Positions 9,508 through 21,752 of a stretch of 64,000 nt of DNA are shown piece after piece. The stretch's first letter is position 1. Each line of letters begins with the position of its first letter. The DNA is taken from assembly GCA_016709385.1 (NCBI GenBank), contig JADJMW010000001.1, positions 248,001 through 312,000 on the forward strand, written 5' to 3'. The position numbers were made by a program, and so were the translations under genes. This DNA comes from Candidatus Rubrivivax defluviihabitans. GTDB lineage: Bacteria; Pseudomonadota; Gammaproteobacteria; Burkholderiales; Burkholderiaceae_C. The notes below the pieces were generated by a model. That model had not been told where the DNA came from and did no database searches. It saw nothing but the letters and a program-made list of their open reading frames with translations.

Positions 9508-10034
9508 TCGAAGATCTCCTTCAGCGGGGCCTCGTAGCGTTCCCGGATGCTGGCCACCAGCGCCGCCTCGGCTTCGGCGTCGGGGCAGTGCAGGGCGTGC
9601 ACCAGCAGGTGGCGGCGGTCGGCCGTGATCTCGCTGGACAGCGTGCCCGGCGTCAGCGTCACGATGCCGGCCAGCGTCACCATGGCGTGCGGGCTGCGCA
9701 GCTGCAGCGGCACCCACACGAAGACCGGGCGCAGCGCAGCTTCGGGGCCGAGCACGCGCCGCGCGACCTCGACGTTGGAGACCACGATGTCCGCCAGCAC
9801 GCGGCCCGTCAGGCGCAGCATCGTGCCCCCGTGCCGCAGTCGCACCCGCTCGGGGCGGAAGCGGTTGCTCCACCAGGGCAGCACGAGCGCCAGCCCCAGC
9901 GCCAGCAGCAGGTGGCCCGCCGACGCCGATTCGTTGAGCATCAGCCAGGCCAGGAACAGCAGCGCGCTGAGCAGCGGCGAAGGCAGCAGGCGCAAGCGCA
10001 GGCGCGACCAGGCGCCGTCGTTGCGGCGACTCAT
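9504..10034 (-). CDS. mnhE: Na+/H+ antiporter subunit E (Mrp/Mnh/Pha type)
   Basis: 176 residues: two N-terminal helices, then a cytoplasmic domain carrying the family runs LADIVVSNVEVARRVLGP and VTLAGIVTLTPGTLSSEI. It is a structural subunit of the antiporter. The ATG at 10034 overlaps the end of the mnhD frame (ATGA). Length and motifs match PhaE; no oddity seen. Confidence 0.88.
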   Translation of the reverse strand: MSRRNDGAWSRLRLRLLPSPLLSALLFLAWLMLNESASAGHLLLALGLALVLPWWSNRFRPERVRLRHGGTMLRLTGRVLADIVVSNVEVARRVLGPEAALRPVFVWVPLQLRSPHAMVTLAGIVTLTPGTLSSEITADRRHLLVHALHCPDAEAEAALVASIRERYEAPLKEIFE

Positions 10035-11619
10035 TTGGCATCTCCCCGTTCGCGCATCTCCTTGCGCACGTCCCAGGCCGCGGGTGCCGGGCGGGCGCCC
10101 AGCACGGCGTCGATATAGCCCTGGCGCTGCAGCAACTGGCCGGCCGCGGCTCCCGTGTAGGCCGAGATCGGCCCGGCCGCCGCCGCCAACGCCAGTACCG
10201 CGGCCAGCACACCGGCCAGCGCCGTGGCGTGGGCGGGCGACGCGTCCGGCGCCGCGGCACCAACCTGCGCCGACTTCCAGAAGATGACGCTGCCGGCGCG
10301 CGCCAGCGCCACCATCACGGCCAGGCTGGAAGCCAGCACGCCGGCCACCACCCACGGCGGCCCATCGGCAGCGGCCCGGCGGCCTGCAGCAGCAGCGCCT
10401 TGCCCATGAAGCCGGCCAGCGGCGGCACGCCCGCCACGGCCACGGCGGCCACGAAGAAGGCGGCACCCAGCACCGCCCAGCCGCCACCCAGCGGCCGCGG
10501 CTGCAGCAGGTCGCTGCCGCCGCGCGCGGCGGCGATGCGGTCGGCCAGCAGGAACCACGCCGCTGCTACCAGCGTGCTGTTGATAAGGTAGAACAGGCCC
10601 GCGGCCAGCGTGCCCTCGCTGCCCAGCCCGGCGGCCAGCAGCAGCGTGCCGGCCGAGGCCACCACCAGGTAGGCCACCAGCCCGCGCAGCCGGGTGGCGG
10701 CCAGCGCCCCCACGGCCGCCAGCGCCAGCGTGGCCAGCGCCAGCAGCGAAAGAAACGGTGCCGCAACCTCGGCGCCGAAGACCAGCGTGGTGACGCGCAG
10801 CACGGCATAGACGCCGACCTTGGTCATGATCGCGAACAGCGCTCCCACCGGCGCGCTGGCCGCGGCATAGGTGTCGGGCAGCCAGAAATACAGCGGCAGC
10901 AGCGCCGCCTTCACCGCGAATACCGTCAGCAGCAGCAGCGCCGCCACCTGCGCCAGCCGCACGTCGCCGGGCGGCAGCACCGGCAGCTTGTGCGCCAGGT
11001 CGGCCATGTTCAGCGTGCCCGTCACGCCGTAGAGCAGGCCCAGGGCGATGAGGAACAGCGACGAGCCGGCCAGGTTGAAGGTCACGTAGTGCACGGCGGC
11101 CTGCAGCCGCTGGCGCTGCCCGGCGCCGCGGCCGTGCAGCAGCAGGCCGTAGCTGGCAGCCAGCAGCACCTCGAAGAAGACGAACAGGTTGAACAGGTCG
11201 GCGGTGAGGAAGGCGCCGTTCAAACCCATCAGCTGGAACTGAAACAGGGCGTGAAAGTGCAGCCCGCGCGCCGCCATGCCGCCCAAAGCGTAGACCAGCG
11301 CCGTGCAGGCCACCGCCGCGGTGAGCAGCACCATCAGTGCGCCCAGACGGTCCAGCGCCAGCGAGATCCCGAAAGGCGCCGGCCAGTTGCCCACCAGATA
11401 GGCCTGGACCTCGCCGCCGCTGGCCTGCCGCAGCAGCAGCGCAGCCAGCGCCAGCAGCGCGAAGGTCGCTGTGGCCGACACCCACGGCACCCAGCGCTGC
11501 AGCGCCTGCGATCGGGCCGACTCCAGCAGCAGCAGCAGCGCGCCGGCCAGCAGCGGCAGTACCACCGGCAGCACGGGGCCGTGCGTGGCCAGCAGCGTGT
11601 CCAGGGCCGGACCGTTCAC
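10031..11619 (-). pseudogene. mnhD: Na+/H+ antiporter subunit D, disrupted by one frameshift
   Basis: NuoM/NuoN-like proton-conducting subunit of the Mrp complex. It starts at a GTG (11619) overlapping the mnhC stop (GTGA). One frame encodes about 415 normal residues, including the conserved Lys in FAIMTKVGVYAVLRV and LPDTYAAASAPVGA, up to FMGKALLLQAAG. The family sequence then resumes in another frame with PPWVVAGVLASSLAV and runs to a stop overlapping mnhE. The whole interval is 1589 nt, one short of 530 codons, so a single base is missing in the GC-rich run near 10355-10380. It could be a sequencing error; every other subunit is intact. Confidence 0.82.
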
Positions 11620-11956
11620 TGCGGCTCCTTCGAGTCGACATGGTCGGACCCGGTCTCGGCGCGTGCGCGCAGCGCGATCGCCAGCAACAGCGCCGTCATC
11701 GCGAAGGCGATGACGATGGCCGTGAGCACCAGCGCCTGCGGCAGCGGGTCGGTCGTGTTGGCCAGCGTGGCCGCCACGCCGGGCGTGAGGATGGGCTCCG
11801 CGTCGACGCGCGGCCGTCCGGTGGCGAACAGGAACAGGTTCACCGCGTAGGACAGCAGCGTCAGGCCCAGGATGGCGTCGAAGCTGCGCGCGCGCAGCAG
11901 CAGCCACACGCCGCCTGCAGTGAGCGTGCCGATGCTCAGCGTGAGCAGCAACAGCA

Positions 11957-11957
<1 letters not shown>
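11616..11957 (-). CDS. mnhC: Na+/H+ antiporter subunit C (Mrp/Mnh/Pha type, NuoK-like)
   Basis: 113 residues, three helices. LTLLSYAVNLFLFATGRP and DPLPQALVLTAIVIAFAMTA are standard MnhC/PhaC signatures, the second being shared with NuoK. The ATG at 11957 shares its A with the stop of the AB gene (TGATG), and its stop overlaps the GTG of mnhD, so it is tightly coupled on both sides. Confidence 0.9.
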
Positions 11958-14760
<2,803 letters not shown>

Positions 14761-14764
<4 letters not shown>

Positions 14765-15837
14765 GGCCGCCGCGGCCGGCGGATCAGCATCACGACCAGC
14801 GTCACCAGAGTCAGCGGCAGCACGAAGCTCGTCATCACCGTGGCATAAGTCCCCAGCAGGCCGTTGTGCTGAGCCGCCAGGATCAGCCAGGCGACATAAG
14901 CCGCGTAATAGGCCAGGAACAGCGCACCTTCCCAGCGCGCGATCTCGCGCCCGGTGATGAAGACCGGCAGGCAGGCCAGGGCGACCGCCAGCATGACCCA
15001 GAGGTCGAAACCCATCACCTGTGGTCCCACGCCCAACCCGGTGCTGCCCGAGGCGATCCCCGCCAGACCGAGGCAGCCCAGGATGTTGAAGGTGTTGCTG
15101 CCGATGATGTTGCCGACGGCCATGTCGCGCTCGCCTTTCAGCGCCGCGGCGATCGAGGCCGCGACCTCGGGCAGCGAGGTGCCGGCGGCGACGATGGTCA
15201 GGCCGATGACGAGGTCGCTCACGCCCAGCGCCTTGGCAAACGACACGGCGGCGGTGACGAGCCAGTCGGAACCCAGCACCAGCCCGGCCAGTCCGACCAC
15301 GATGAGCGCCAGTTGCACCGGCACGCGGCTGTCCCAGGTGCCGGGCGTGCTGACCGGCAGGTCGTCGGCGAATTCCTGCTGCACCTCCAACCCCGCGGTG
15401 CGCGACTGCACGACCAGGAAGACCGTGTAGGCCAACAGCAGCACGAACAGCAATATCCCGTCCAGCACGCCGATGCGGCCGTCCTGCACCAGCACCAGCA
15501 GCAGCAGCGAGGCGCCGATCATGATCGGCACCTCCTGGCGGATGAGCTGCACGTTCACCACCAACGGCACGATGAGCGCGCTCAGGCCCAGGATGAAGAG
15601 CACGTTGAAGATATTGCTGCCGACGACGTTGCCGATGGCGATATCGGTCTGGCCGCTCAGCACCGCACCCACCGACACCGCCATCTCGGGCGCGCTGGTG
15701 CCGAAGGCCACCACGGTGAGACCCACCACCAGCGGCGAGATGCCGAAGGACAAGGCGAGCTTGGAAGCGCCACGCACCAGCAGGTTGGCACCGATCACGA
15801 GCGCGGCGAGGCCGCCGATGAAGAGCAAAAGATTCAT
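14761..15837 (-). CDS. Calcium/sodium antiporter (CaCA superfamily, YrbG-like)
   Basis: 358 residues, about ten membrane helices. The two inverted alpha repeats are present: VVAFGTSAPEMAVSVGAV with GNVVGSNIFNVLFILG, and IVAAGTSLPEVAASIAAA with GNIIGSNTFNILGCLG; the Glu in each repeat is an ion ligand. It exchanges Ca2+ for Na+ (K+-dependent in some relatives) at the inner membrane. The ATG at 15837 was chosen because the protein begins directly with the first helix (MNLLLFIGG). It is the first gene of the mnh operon and overlaps mnhA, coupling Na+ extrusion with Ca2+ exchange. Confidence 0.88.
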
Positions 15838-15995
15838 GGTGGGCGCAGACTCTAGCCGCAAATCCGCCGGCCGGCCCGGCCCCGGGGGGTCTGGGGTGAA
15901 GACGCGGCGCCGTCCGGCTGCGTGCGCGCCGCGGTGGCGGGGCCTGCCGAGCGGCCGCTAAACTGCGCTGCGTTGCGCTTGCAGGGACCCCACGG

Positions 15996-17693
15996 ATGGA
16001 CCGAATCTGGCTCGATGCGCCGCTGCCTTCGCTGCGCGTGCGCGCCACGGGATCGGCCATCGACGTCGAACCGAACGAAGCGGCCCGCCGCTGGGCGCTG
16101 GCGCATGGCGTGGGGCTGGGGGCACTGCAGGACCTGGCGCGTGCGGGGCTGGCGCGCGGGCCGGCTTGCGTGCCGGCCCTCGTCGGCTCGGTGGCCGTGA
16201 CCTGCACGCGTGTCGACCTGCCCGACGGTCACCTGGTCTGGGTCTCGGACGCGGGCGCCGGCTCCGTGGCCACCCAGCGCGCCACCGAATTCCTGGATCG
16301 TGCGCTGGTACTGGCCGGCGTCTCGGTATGGCGCATCGACCTGTTCACGCGGCGCATCTTCTTCAATGCCGTGGGCTTTCGCGTCATGGGCATGAGCGAG
16401 GACGCCAACGGCATCGACCTCGAGTCCATGCGCAGCAGCATCCACCCCGAAGATCGCCAGGCCGTGGAGCAAGCCGCCGAGGAGGCGTTGAAGAGCGATG
16501 GCGTCGTCGACGTGGTGGCGCGCTACCGCAACCCCGACGGCAGTTGGCGCACGCTGCTCACGCGGCGCGTGGCCGAACGCGACGTGGCCGGGCGCGCCAC
16601 CGGGCTGGCCGGCATCTCCATCGACCTGTCGCGCCAGCTCGCCGAACGCGAGCGCGCGGAGGTGCTGCACGAACGCACGCAGCTCATCGTGCGGGCGCTG
16701 GGGGTGGGTTTCTCCAGCCGCGACGTCGACACCGACAACGCGGTCTGGGACGAGACGATGTGCCGCATCTACGGTGTCGACCCGGAAAGGGGGCCGTTCA
16801 CCGGCCGCCAGTGGCTGCAGCGCTGCGTGCACCCGCAGGACCAGGCGCGCATCGAGCGCAGCATCCGCGAGGCCGACACCCGGGGCGAAGAAGTCGCGGA
16901 GACCGAATTCCGCATCCCCGACCGCGACGGCCAGCCACGCTGGGTGCATTCCTGGGTGCGGCGCACCAGCCGCGGCGGGCGACGCATGGCCTACGGCATG
17001 CACATGGACGTGACCGAGCGCCGGCGCGCCGAGGAGATGCTGCAGCAGCGGCAGCAATTGGAGCAGGTCAACCGCGAAAAATCGGCCTTCATGGCGCGCA
17101 TGAGCCATGAGCTGCGTACGCCCATGAACGCGGTGCTCGGCTTCACGCAGTTGCTGGCCGACGACGCCGCCGACCCGCCCAGCGAACGCCAGCGCGAGCG
17201 GCTGGCGCGCATCGCCGGCGCGGGCGCGGAGATGATGTCGCTGGTCGACGGTCTGCTGAAGATTGCCCACCTGGAGCCCGACCCGGCCCCCGCGCCGCCG
17301 CCGCGGGCGGCGGGCGGGCTGCGCGTGCTGTGCGTTGAAGACAACCCGGTCAACCTGCAGCTGGTGCGCGAATTGCTGGCCTTGCGGCCGACGGTGCGGC
17401 TGGCCACGGCGGTGGACGGCGGCTCGGGCCTGGCCGCGGCGCTGAACGAGCCGCCCGACCTGGTGTTGCTCGACCTGCAGTTGCCCGATATCGACGGCGT
17501 CGAGGTCATGCGCCGGCTGCGTGCCGACCCGCGCACCGCCGGCTGCCGCATCGTGGCCTTGTCGGCCGATGCGATGCCGGATCACATCGAGACGGCGCTG
17601 GCCGCGGGTTTCGACGGCTACTGGACCAAGCCGATCCAGTTCGACCGTTTTCTGGCCGGCATCGACGGGTTGGCGGCGGAGATCGCCCACTGA
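15996..17693 (+). CDS. PAS-PAS-HisKA-receiver protein without an ATPase domain
   Basis: 565 residues, apparently soluble. An N-terminal region of unclear fold (1-100), two PAS/PAC modules (about 100-215 and 225-350, each ending in a PAC-like GISIDLS or GMHMDVT run), a HisKA helix pair with phospho-acceptor His 371 (MARMSHELRTPMNAVLGF), then a 15-residue Pro/Ala linker and a CheY-like receiver with VEDNPVN, Asp 493 (LVLLDLQLPD) and the Lys of YWTKP. No N, G1, F or G2 box of HATPase_c is present and there is no room for one. It may be a phospho-relay or receptor protein needing another kinase. No partner gene is adjacent. Confidence 0.88.
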   Translation: MDRIWLDAPLPSLRVRATGSAIDVEPNEAARRWALAHGVGLGALQDLARAGLARGPACVPALVGSVAVTCTRVDLPDGHLVWVSDAGAGSVATQRATEFLDRALVLAGVSVWRIDLFTRRIFFNAVGFRVMGMSEDANGIDLESMRSSIHPEDRQAVEQAAEEALKSDGVVDVVARYRNPDGSWRTLLTRRVAERDVAGRATGLAGISIDLSRQLAERERAEVLHERTQLIVRALGVGFSSRDVDTDNAVWDETMCRIYGVDPERGPFTGRQWLQRCVHPQDQARIERSIREADTRGEEVAETEFRIPDRDGQPRWVHSWVRRTSRGGRRMAYGMHMDVTERRRAEEMLQQRQQLEQVNREKSAFMARMSHELRTPMNAVLGFTQLLADDAADPPSERQRERLARIAGAGAEMMSLVDGLLKIAHLEPDPAPAPPPRAAGGLRVLCVEDNPVNLQLVRELLALRPTVRLATAVDGGSGLAAALNEPPDLVLLDLQLPDIDGVEVMRRLRADPRTAGCRIVALSADAMPDHIETALAAGFDGYWTKPIQFDRFLAGIDGLAAEIAH

Positions 17694-17699
17694 CCCGGC

Positions 17700-18332
17700 T
17701 CACGGCGCCAGGCGCTCGCGGATCCAGGCCGCGCCGTCCAGCCGGTAACGCAGCCGATCGTGCAGCCGGCTCTTGCGGCCTTGCCAGAATTCCCAGCGGT
17801 CGGGCTGCAGACGGTAGCCGCCCCAGTGCGGCGGCCGCGGCGGGTGCAGCGCGAAGCGCGCCGCCGCCTTGGCTGCGCCGGTCACCAGCATGGCGCGCGA
17901 GGCGATGATCTCGCTCTGCGGCGAGGCCCAGGCACCCAGGCGCGAATCCAGCGGGCGCGTGGCGTAGTAGGCGTCGGACTCCTCGGCCGAGGTCTTTTCC
18001 ACCCGGCCCTCGATGCGCACCACGCGCTCGAGTTCGACCCAGTGGAACTGCAGCGCGGCGAAGGGCTGGTGCGCCAGCTCGCGCGCCTTGCGGCTGGCGT
18101 AGTTGGTGTACCAGACGATGCCGCGCGCGTCGAAGCCCTTGATCAGCACCACGCGCGTGGACGGTCGGCCATCTGGCCCCACGGTGGCCAGGGTCATGGC
18201 GTTGGGTTCGGGCAGCTGGGCATTCAGCGCCTGGTCGAACCAGCGCTGGAACTGGTCGATCGGGTCGGCCGCCGAGGCGGTCTCGTCGAGTTCGTCGCGT
18301 TCATAACTCTTGCGCAGGCTGGCGATGTCCAT
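17700..18332 (-). CDS. pdxH: Pyridoxamine 5'-phosphate oxidase
   Basis: 210 residues from the ATG at 18332. FMN-dependent oxidation of pyridoxamine- or pyridoxine-phosphate to pyridoxal phosphate with O2. Family runs present: [38 protein letters not shown], and the C-terminal signature [17 protein letters not shown], which matches the PdxH pattern. Length equals the E. coli enzyme (218) within a few residues. It converges on the sensor protein gene with a 6 nt gap. Confidence 0.93.
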   Translation of the reverse strand: MDIASLRKSYERDELDETASAADPIDQFQRWFDQALNAQLPEPNAMTLATVGPDGRPSTRVVLIKGFDARGIVWYTNYASRKARELAHQPFAALQFHWVELERVVRIEGRVEKTSAEESDAYYATRPLDSRLGAWASPQSEIIASRAMLVTGAAKAAARFALHPPRPPHWGGYRLQPDRWEFWQGRKSRLHDRLRYRLDGAAWIRERLAP

Positions 18333-18380
18333 GCCGCCAGTATAGGAAGGGCGCCGGCGCGCCGTGGCGGCGTCACGCCA

Positions 18381-18472
18381 GGTCACCGGACCGGGTGCAT
18401 CCCTTACGTGGAACGCCGTAAGTGAACGTCCCACTTCCTGCATTGCCGCGGCGCGCCCATTCTCGGGTGACC
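18381..18472. repeat. Nested inverted repeats upstream of the nucleotidyltransferase gene
   Basis: In the divergent region between pdxH and the MobA-like gene, CTTACG (18403-18408) and CGTAAG (18417-18422) form a perfect dyad with an 8 nt gap, and the outer pair GGTCACC (18381-18387) / GGTGACC (18466-18472) is also perfect. They could be operators or hairpins; no regulator is known. Confidence 0.35.
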
Positions 18473-18514
18473 GGAAGGGGGGGTGCGGGCCATCGCCGGG
18501 CACCCGACAAGAGG

Positions 18515-19132
18515 ATGAGATTCCGTCCCAGCATCGTCATCACGGCGGCAGGACTTGGCCGCCGCTTCGGCGGGCCGCTGCACAAGCTGGAGCAGCCCTT
18601 CGATGGCAGCACCGTGCTCGGCACCACGGTGCGCCATGCCGTGGAGACGCAGTTGCCGGTGGTGGTGGTGACCACCGCCGCCCTGGCGCCGCTGGTCGCG
18701 CGCCAACTGGCCAGGCGCGACATCGTCGTGCTCTCCGAGGACGAAGCGGTGAACGGCATGGGTCATTCGATCGCCGCCGGCGTGGCCGAGCGCTCCGGCG
18801 CCACGGGCTGGCTGGTGCTGCCCGGCGACATGCCGCTGGTGCGTCCGGCCAGCATGCTCGCCGTGGCCAGCGCGCTGGAACAGTTTCCGGTGGCCTATGC
18901 CCAGCATCGCGGCCGCCGTGGCCACCCGGTGGGTTTTGCCGCCGAGCTGTATTCCGAACTGATCCTGCTGCGCGGCGACGAAGGTGCGCGCCGCATCGTG
19001 GCGCGCTACCCGGCCCAGGGCGTGGAGCTCGACGACCCCGGCGTGCTGCTCGACGTCGACACCGAGGCCGACCTCGAAGCGCTGCGCCGGGCCGTCGCGC
19101 CGGCCGCTGCCGCCGCGCCCGTACGCCCGTAG
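18515..19132 (+). CDS. MobA-like NTP transferase (molybdenum-cofactor cytidylyltransferase type)
   Basis: 205 residues from the ATG at 18515, preceded by AAGAGG. It is a single Rossmann-like nucleotidyltransferase domain: nucleotide-binding [17 protein letters not shown], then [16 protein letters not shown] with the metal-binding Asp, and [14 protein letters not shown]. This is the MocA/MobA group that transfers CMP or GMP to molybdopterin for molybdenum hydroxylases. No molybdoenzyme lies in the window, so the cofactor target is not shown. An upstream in-frame start (18422) would add an unconserved Arg-rich leader. Confidence 0.8.
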   Translation: MRFRPSIVITAAGLGRRFGGPLHKLEQPFDGSTVLGTTVRHAVETQLPVVVVTTAALAPLVARQLARRDIVVLSEDEAVNGMGHSIAAGVAERSGATGWLVLPGDMPLVRPASMLAVASALEQFPVAYAQHRGRRGHPVGFAAELYSELILLRGDEGARRIVARYPAQGVELDDPGVLLDVDTEADLEALRRAVAPAAAAAPVRP

Positions 19133-19166
19133 GCACCCCGGGCGCCGATGCCTGCGCGCCGGTTTC

Positions 19167-19775
19167 CTAGGCGAGTCCGTGCCGGCGCGTCAATGCCATC
19201 AGGCGTTCGATTTCGCGGTCGCGCACGCCATGCTGGCGCAACGCCGTGGCGGTCTCGGCCAGGTATTCCAGCGTGCTGCCGTAGCGGCCGCGGGCGTGGC
19301 GCAGGATGTGCAGCACCTCTTCGTCGGGCAGCCGAGGCAGGCAGGCTTCGCTGCGCCGGCTGAGCGTGAAGGCCAGCGCCGCCACCGTGCCCTGTGGCGT
19401 GCGGCAAGGCAGCAGCCGCGCGTCGTAGACGCCGGTCGGCATCTCGCGCGCCCACAGGCGCTCGAGCTCGGCCTCGGCGTGCTCGGTGCGCAGCCGGTAG
19501 ACCATGCCGCGGCAGGCACCGCCTGGCAGCAGCGCAAAAACCAGACCCGGCAGTTCCGGTGTGCCGCGGTTCACGCGCGAGCGCAGCCGCAACGCACGGT
19601 GCCAGCCGTGCACCAGGGCCGTGCGGTGTTCGGCGGCGTCGAATTCCGGACGCCAGATGAGCGAGGCATAACCGAAGACCCAGCGTTCGGCGTGGCCGTG
19701 CCATTCGTGCCTGAGGCGCTGCAGCGCCTGCTGCGGGTCGCGCACGATCAGTTCCGGGGCGATGCGGTGGTTCAC
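19167..19775 (-). CDS. ChaC-like gamma-glutamylcyclotransferase
   Basis: 202 residues. The N-terminal substrate loop WVFGYASLIWRPEF is the ChaC signature, followed by GTPELPGLVFALLPGGACRGMVYRL and a Glu-bearing LWAREMPTGVYDARLL. These enzymes split glutathione to 5-oxoproline and Cys-Gly in the cytosol. It faces away from edd across a 151 nt intergenic region. E. coli ChaC is 231 residues, so length is normal for the family. Confidence 0.85.
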   Translation of the reverse strand: MNHRIAPELIVRDPQQALQRLRHEWHGHAERWVFGYASLIWRPEFDAAEHRTALVHGWHRALRLRSRVNRGTPELPGLVFALLPGGACRGMVYRLRTEHAEAELERLWAREMPTGVYDARLLPCRTPQGTVAALAFTLSRRSEACLPRLPDEEVLHILRHARGRYGSTLEYLAETATALRQHGVRDREIERLMALTRRHGLA

Positions 19776-19868
19776 GGCAGGGCGATGTTACGTTCACCGG
19801 AACCCAGGCGATGACCACGCGAACGCGGCGAATGGCCGGCATTTTCACCGGCCACATCCGGTCCGAGT

Positions 19869-19897
19869 TTGACGATGTAACTGAGTTACGTGATAAT
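19869..19897 (+). promoter_or_regulatory. Sigma-70-type promoter of edd-eda
   Basis: TTGACG (19869-19874) and GATAAT (19892-19897) are separated by exactly 17 nt, one mismatch each from the -35 and -10 consensus. Transcription would begin near 19904, about 23 nt before the edd ATG. Confidence 0.7.
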
Positions 19898-19914
19898 CAA
19901 TTCATTGGTTACAT
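19875..19914 (+). promoter_or_regulatory. HexR-like operator of edd-eda
   Basis: TGTAACTGAGTTACG (19876-19890) contains the perfect dyad GTAACT-G-AGTTAC and resembles the proteobacterial HexR box (consensus about TGTAATTAAATTACA). It lies wholly in the promoter spacer. A further half-site GTTACAT (19908-19914) pairs with ATGTAAC (19875-19881). Repression relieved by KDPG is the known HexR logic; no hexR gene is in the window. Confidence 0.6.
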
Positions 19915-19926
19915 CCGGTGCCTGCC

Positions 19927-21747
19927 ATGCAAACCACACTCGTCGAAGTCACCCGCCGCATCGTTGCCCGCAGTGCCGCCACCCGCGGGCCGTACCTGGC
20001 GCGCATCGCGCGCCTGCTGCAGCGCCCGCCCGGCCCCGAGCGCATGGGTTGCGCCAATGTCGCGCATGCCTTCGCCGCGCTGCCGGCGGGCGACAAGTTC
20101 CGCGTCGTCGCCGAGAAGGCGCCGCATCTGGCGGTAGTCACGGCCTACAACGACATGCTTTCGGCGCATCAGCCCTACGAGGGCTATCCGACCGTCATCC
20201 GCGACGAGGCGCGCCGCCGCGGTGCCACGGCCCAGGTGGCCGGTGGCGTGCCGGCGATGTGCGACGGCGTCACGCAAGGCCTGCCGGGCATGGAGCTGAG
20301 CCTGTTCTCGCGCGACAACATCGCCATGGGCACCGCCATTGCGTTGAGCCACGACCTCTTCGACGCCGCGCTGCTGCTCGGCGTGTGCGACAAGATCGTG
20401 CCCGGGCTGTTGATCGGCGCGCTGCACTTCGGTCACCTGCCTTGTGTCTTCGTGCCCGCCGGTCCCATGAGCACGGGCTTGTCGAACAACGCCAAGGCCA
20501 AGGTGCGCGAGCAGGCGGCCCAAGGGCTGGCCGGGCGCGCCGAACTGCTCGCCGCCGAAAGCGCCGCCTACCATGGCCCCGGCACCTGCACCTTCTACGG
20601 CACCGCCAACAGCAATCAGATGCTGCTCGAGGCGATGGGCCTGCACGTGCCGGGTGCCGCCTTCGTGCACCCGTACGCACCGCTGCGCGAGGCGCTCACG
20701 CGCGAGGCCGTGGCCACGGCGCTGGCCATCAGCGCGCGTGCCGGCCAGCGCTTCACGCCCATCGGCCGCCTGGTCGACGAACGCGCGATCGTCAATGCCA
20801 TGGTGGCGCTGCTGGCCACCGGCGGCAGCACCAACCACCTCATCCACTGGGTGGCGGTGGCGCGCGCCGCCGGCATCGTCATCGACTGGACCGACTTCGC
20901 CGATCTCTCGGCCGTGGTGCCGCTGCTGACGCGCGTCTACCCCAACGGCAGCGCCGACGTAAACCAGTTCCAGGCCGCCGGCGGCCCGGGTTTCGTGCTG
21001 CGCGAATTGCTGCACAGCGGCTGCCTGCACCCGGACGTGACCACGGTCAGCGAACGCGGCATCAGCGCCTACGGCGAGGTGCCGGCGCTCGAGGGCGAGC
21101 GCCTGCGCTGGAGCGCCTTGCCGGCGGCCAGCGGCGACACCGACGTCGTGCGCACGGCGGCCGAACCTTTCTCCGCCACCGGTGGCCTGAAGCTGCTGCG
21201 AGGCAACCTGGGCCGCGCCGTGATCAAGACCTCGGCGGTGCCCGACGAACGCCATGTGGTCGAGGCGCCGGCGCGGGTCTTCACCAGTCAGGAAGCCCTG
21301 CTGGCCGCGTTCAACGCGGGTGAACTGCAGCGCGACCTGGTGGTGGTGGTGCGCTTCCAGGGGCCGCACGCCAACGGCATGCCCGAACTGCACAAGCTCA
21401 CGCCGCCGCTGGCGGTGCTGCAAGGCCAGGGCTTCAAGGTGGCGCTGGTGACCGACGGCCGCATGAGCGGCGCCAGCGGCAAGGTGCCGGCCGCCATCCA
21501 CGTCAGCCCCGAGGCGCTGGCCGGCGGGCCGCTGGCCAAGCTGCGCGACGGCGACCTGGTCCGACTGGACGCCGAGGCCGGCGCGCTGCAGGCCCTGGTG
21601 GACGAGGCCGAGTGGGCGGCACGCACCCCCGCCCTGGTGCCGCCGGAAGAAGCCGAGGGGCACGCTCACGGCTTGGGTCGCGAACTCTTCGCCGGGATGC
21701 GGCGCAATGTGCTGAGCGCCGAGGAAGGCGCCATCAGCTGGATGTGA
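19927..21747 (+). CDS. edd: 6-phosphogluconate dehydratase
   Basis: 606 residues from the ATG at 19927; a GTG three codons earlier is possible. Converts 6-phosphogluconate to KDPG, the first committed step of the Entner-Doudoroff pathway. IlvD/Edd-family Fe-S ligands appear as [24 protein letters not shown] and [33 protein letters not shown] is the C-terminal signature. Length matches E. coli Edd (603). eda follows after 5 nt, so the two form one operon behind the promoter above. Confidence 0.96.
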   Translation: MQTTLVEVTRRIVARSAATRGPYLARIARLLQRPPGPERMGCANVAHAFAALPAGDKFRVVAEKAPHLAVVTAYNDMLSAHQPYEGYPTVIRDEARRRGATAQVAGGVPAMCDGVTQGLPGMELSLFSRDNIAMGTAIALSHDLFDAALLLGVCDKIVPGLLIGALHFGHLPCVFVPAGPMSTGLSNNAKAKVREQAAQGLAGRAELLAAESAAYHGPGTCTFYGTANSNQMLLEAMGLHVPGAAFVHPYAPLREALTREAVATALAISARAGQRFTPIGRLVDERAIVNAMVALLATGGSTNHLIHWVAVARAAGIVIDWTDFADLSAVVPLLTRVYPNGSADVNQFQAAGGPGFVLRELLHSGCLHPDVTTVSERGISAYGEVPALEGERLRWSALPAASGDTDVVRTAAEPFSATGGLKLLRGNLGRAVIKTSAVPDERHVVEAPARVFTSQEALLAAFNAGELQRDLVVVVRFQGPHANGMPELHKLTPPLAVLQGQGFKVALVTDGRMSGASGKVPAAIHVSPEALAGGPLAKLRDGDLVRLDAEAGALQALVDEAEWAARTPALVPPEEAEGHAHGLGRELFAGMRRNVLSAEEGAISWM

Positions 21748-21752
21748 ATACC

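Noticed and set aside
17264..17330. A frameshift hiding an ATPase domain in the PAS-HisKA-receiver protein
   Set aside because: Fewer than 70 nt separate the two domains and HATPase_c needs about 330 nt.
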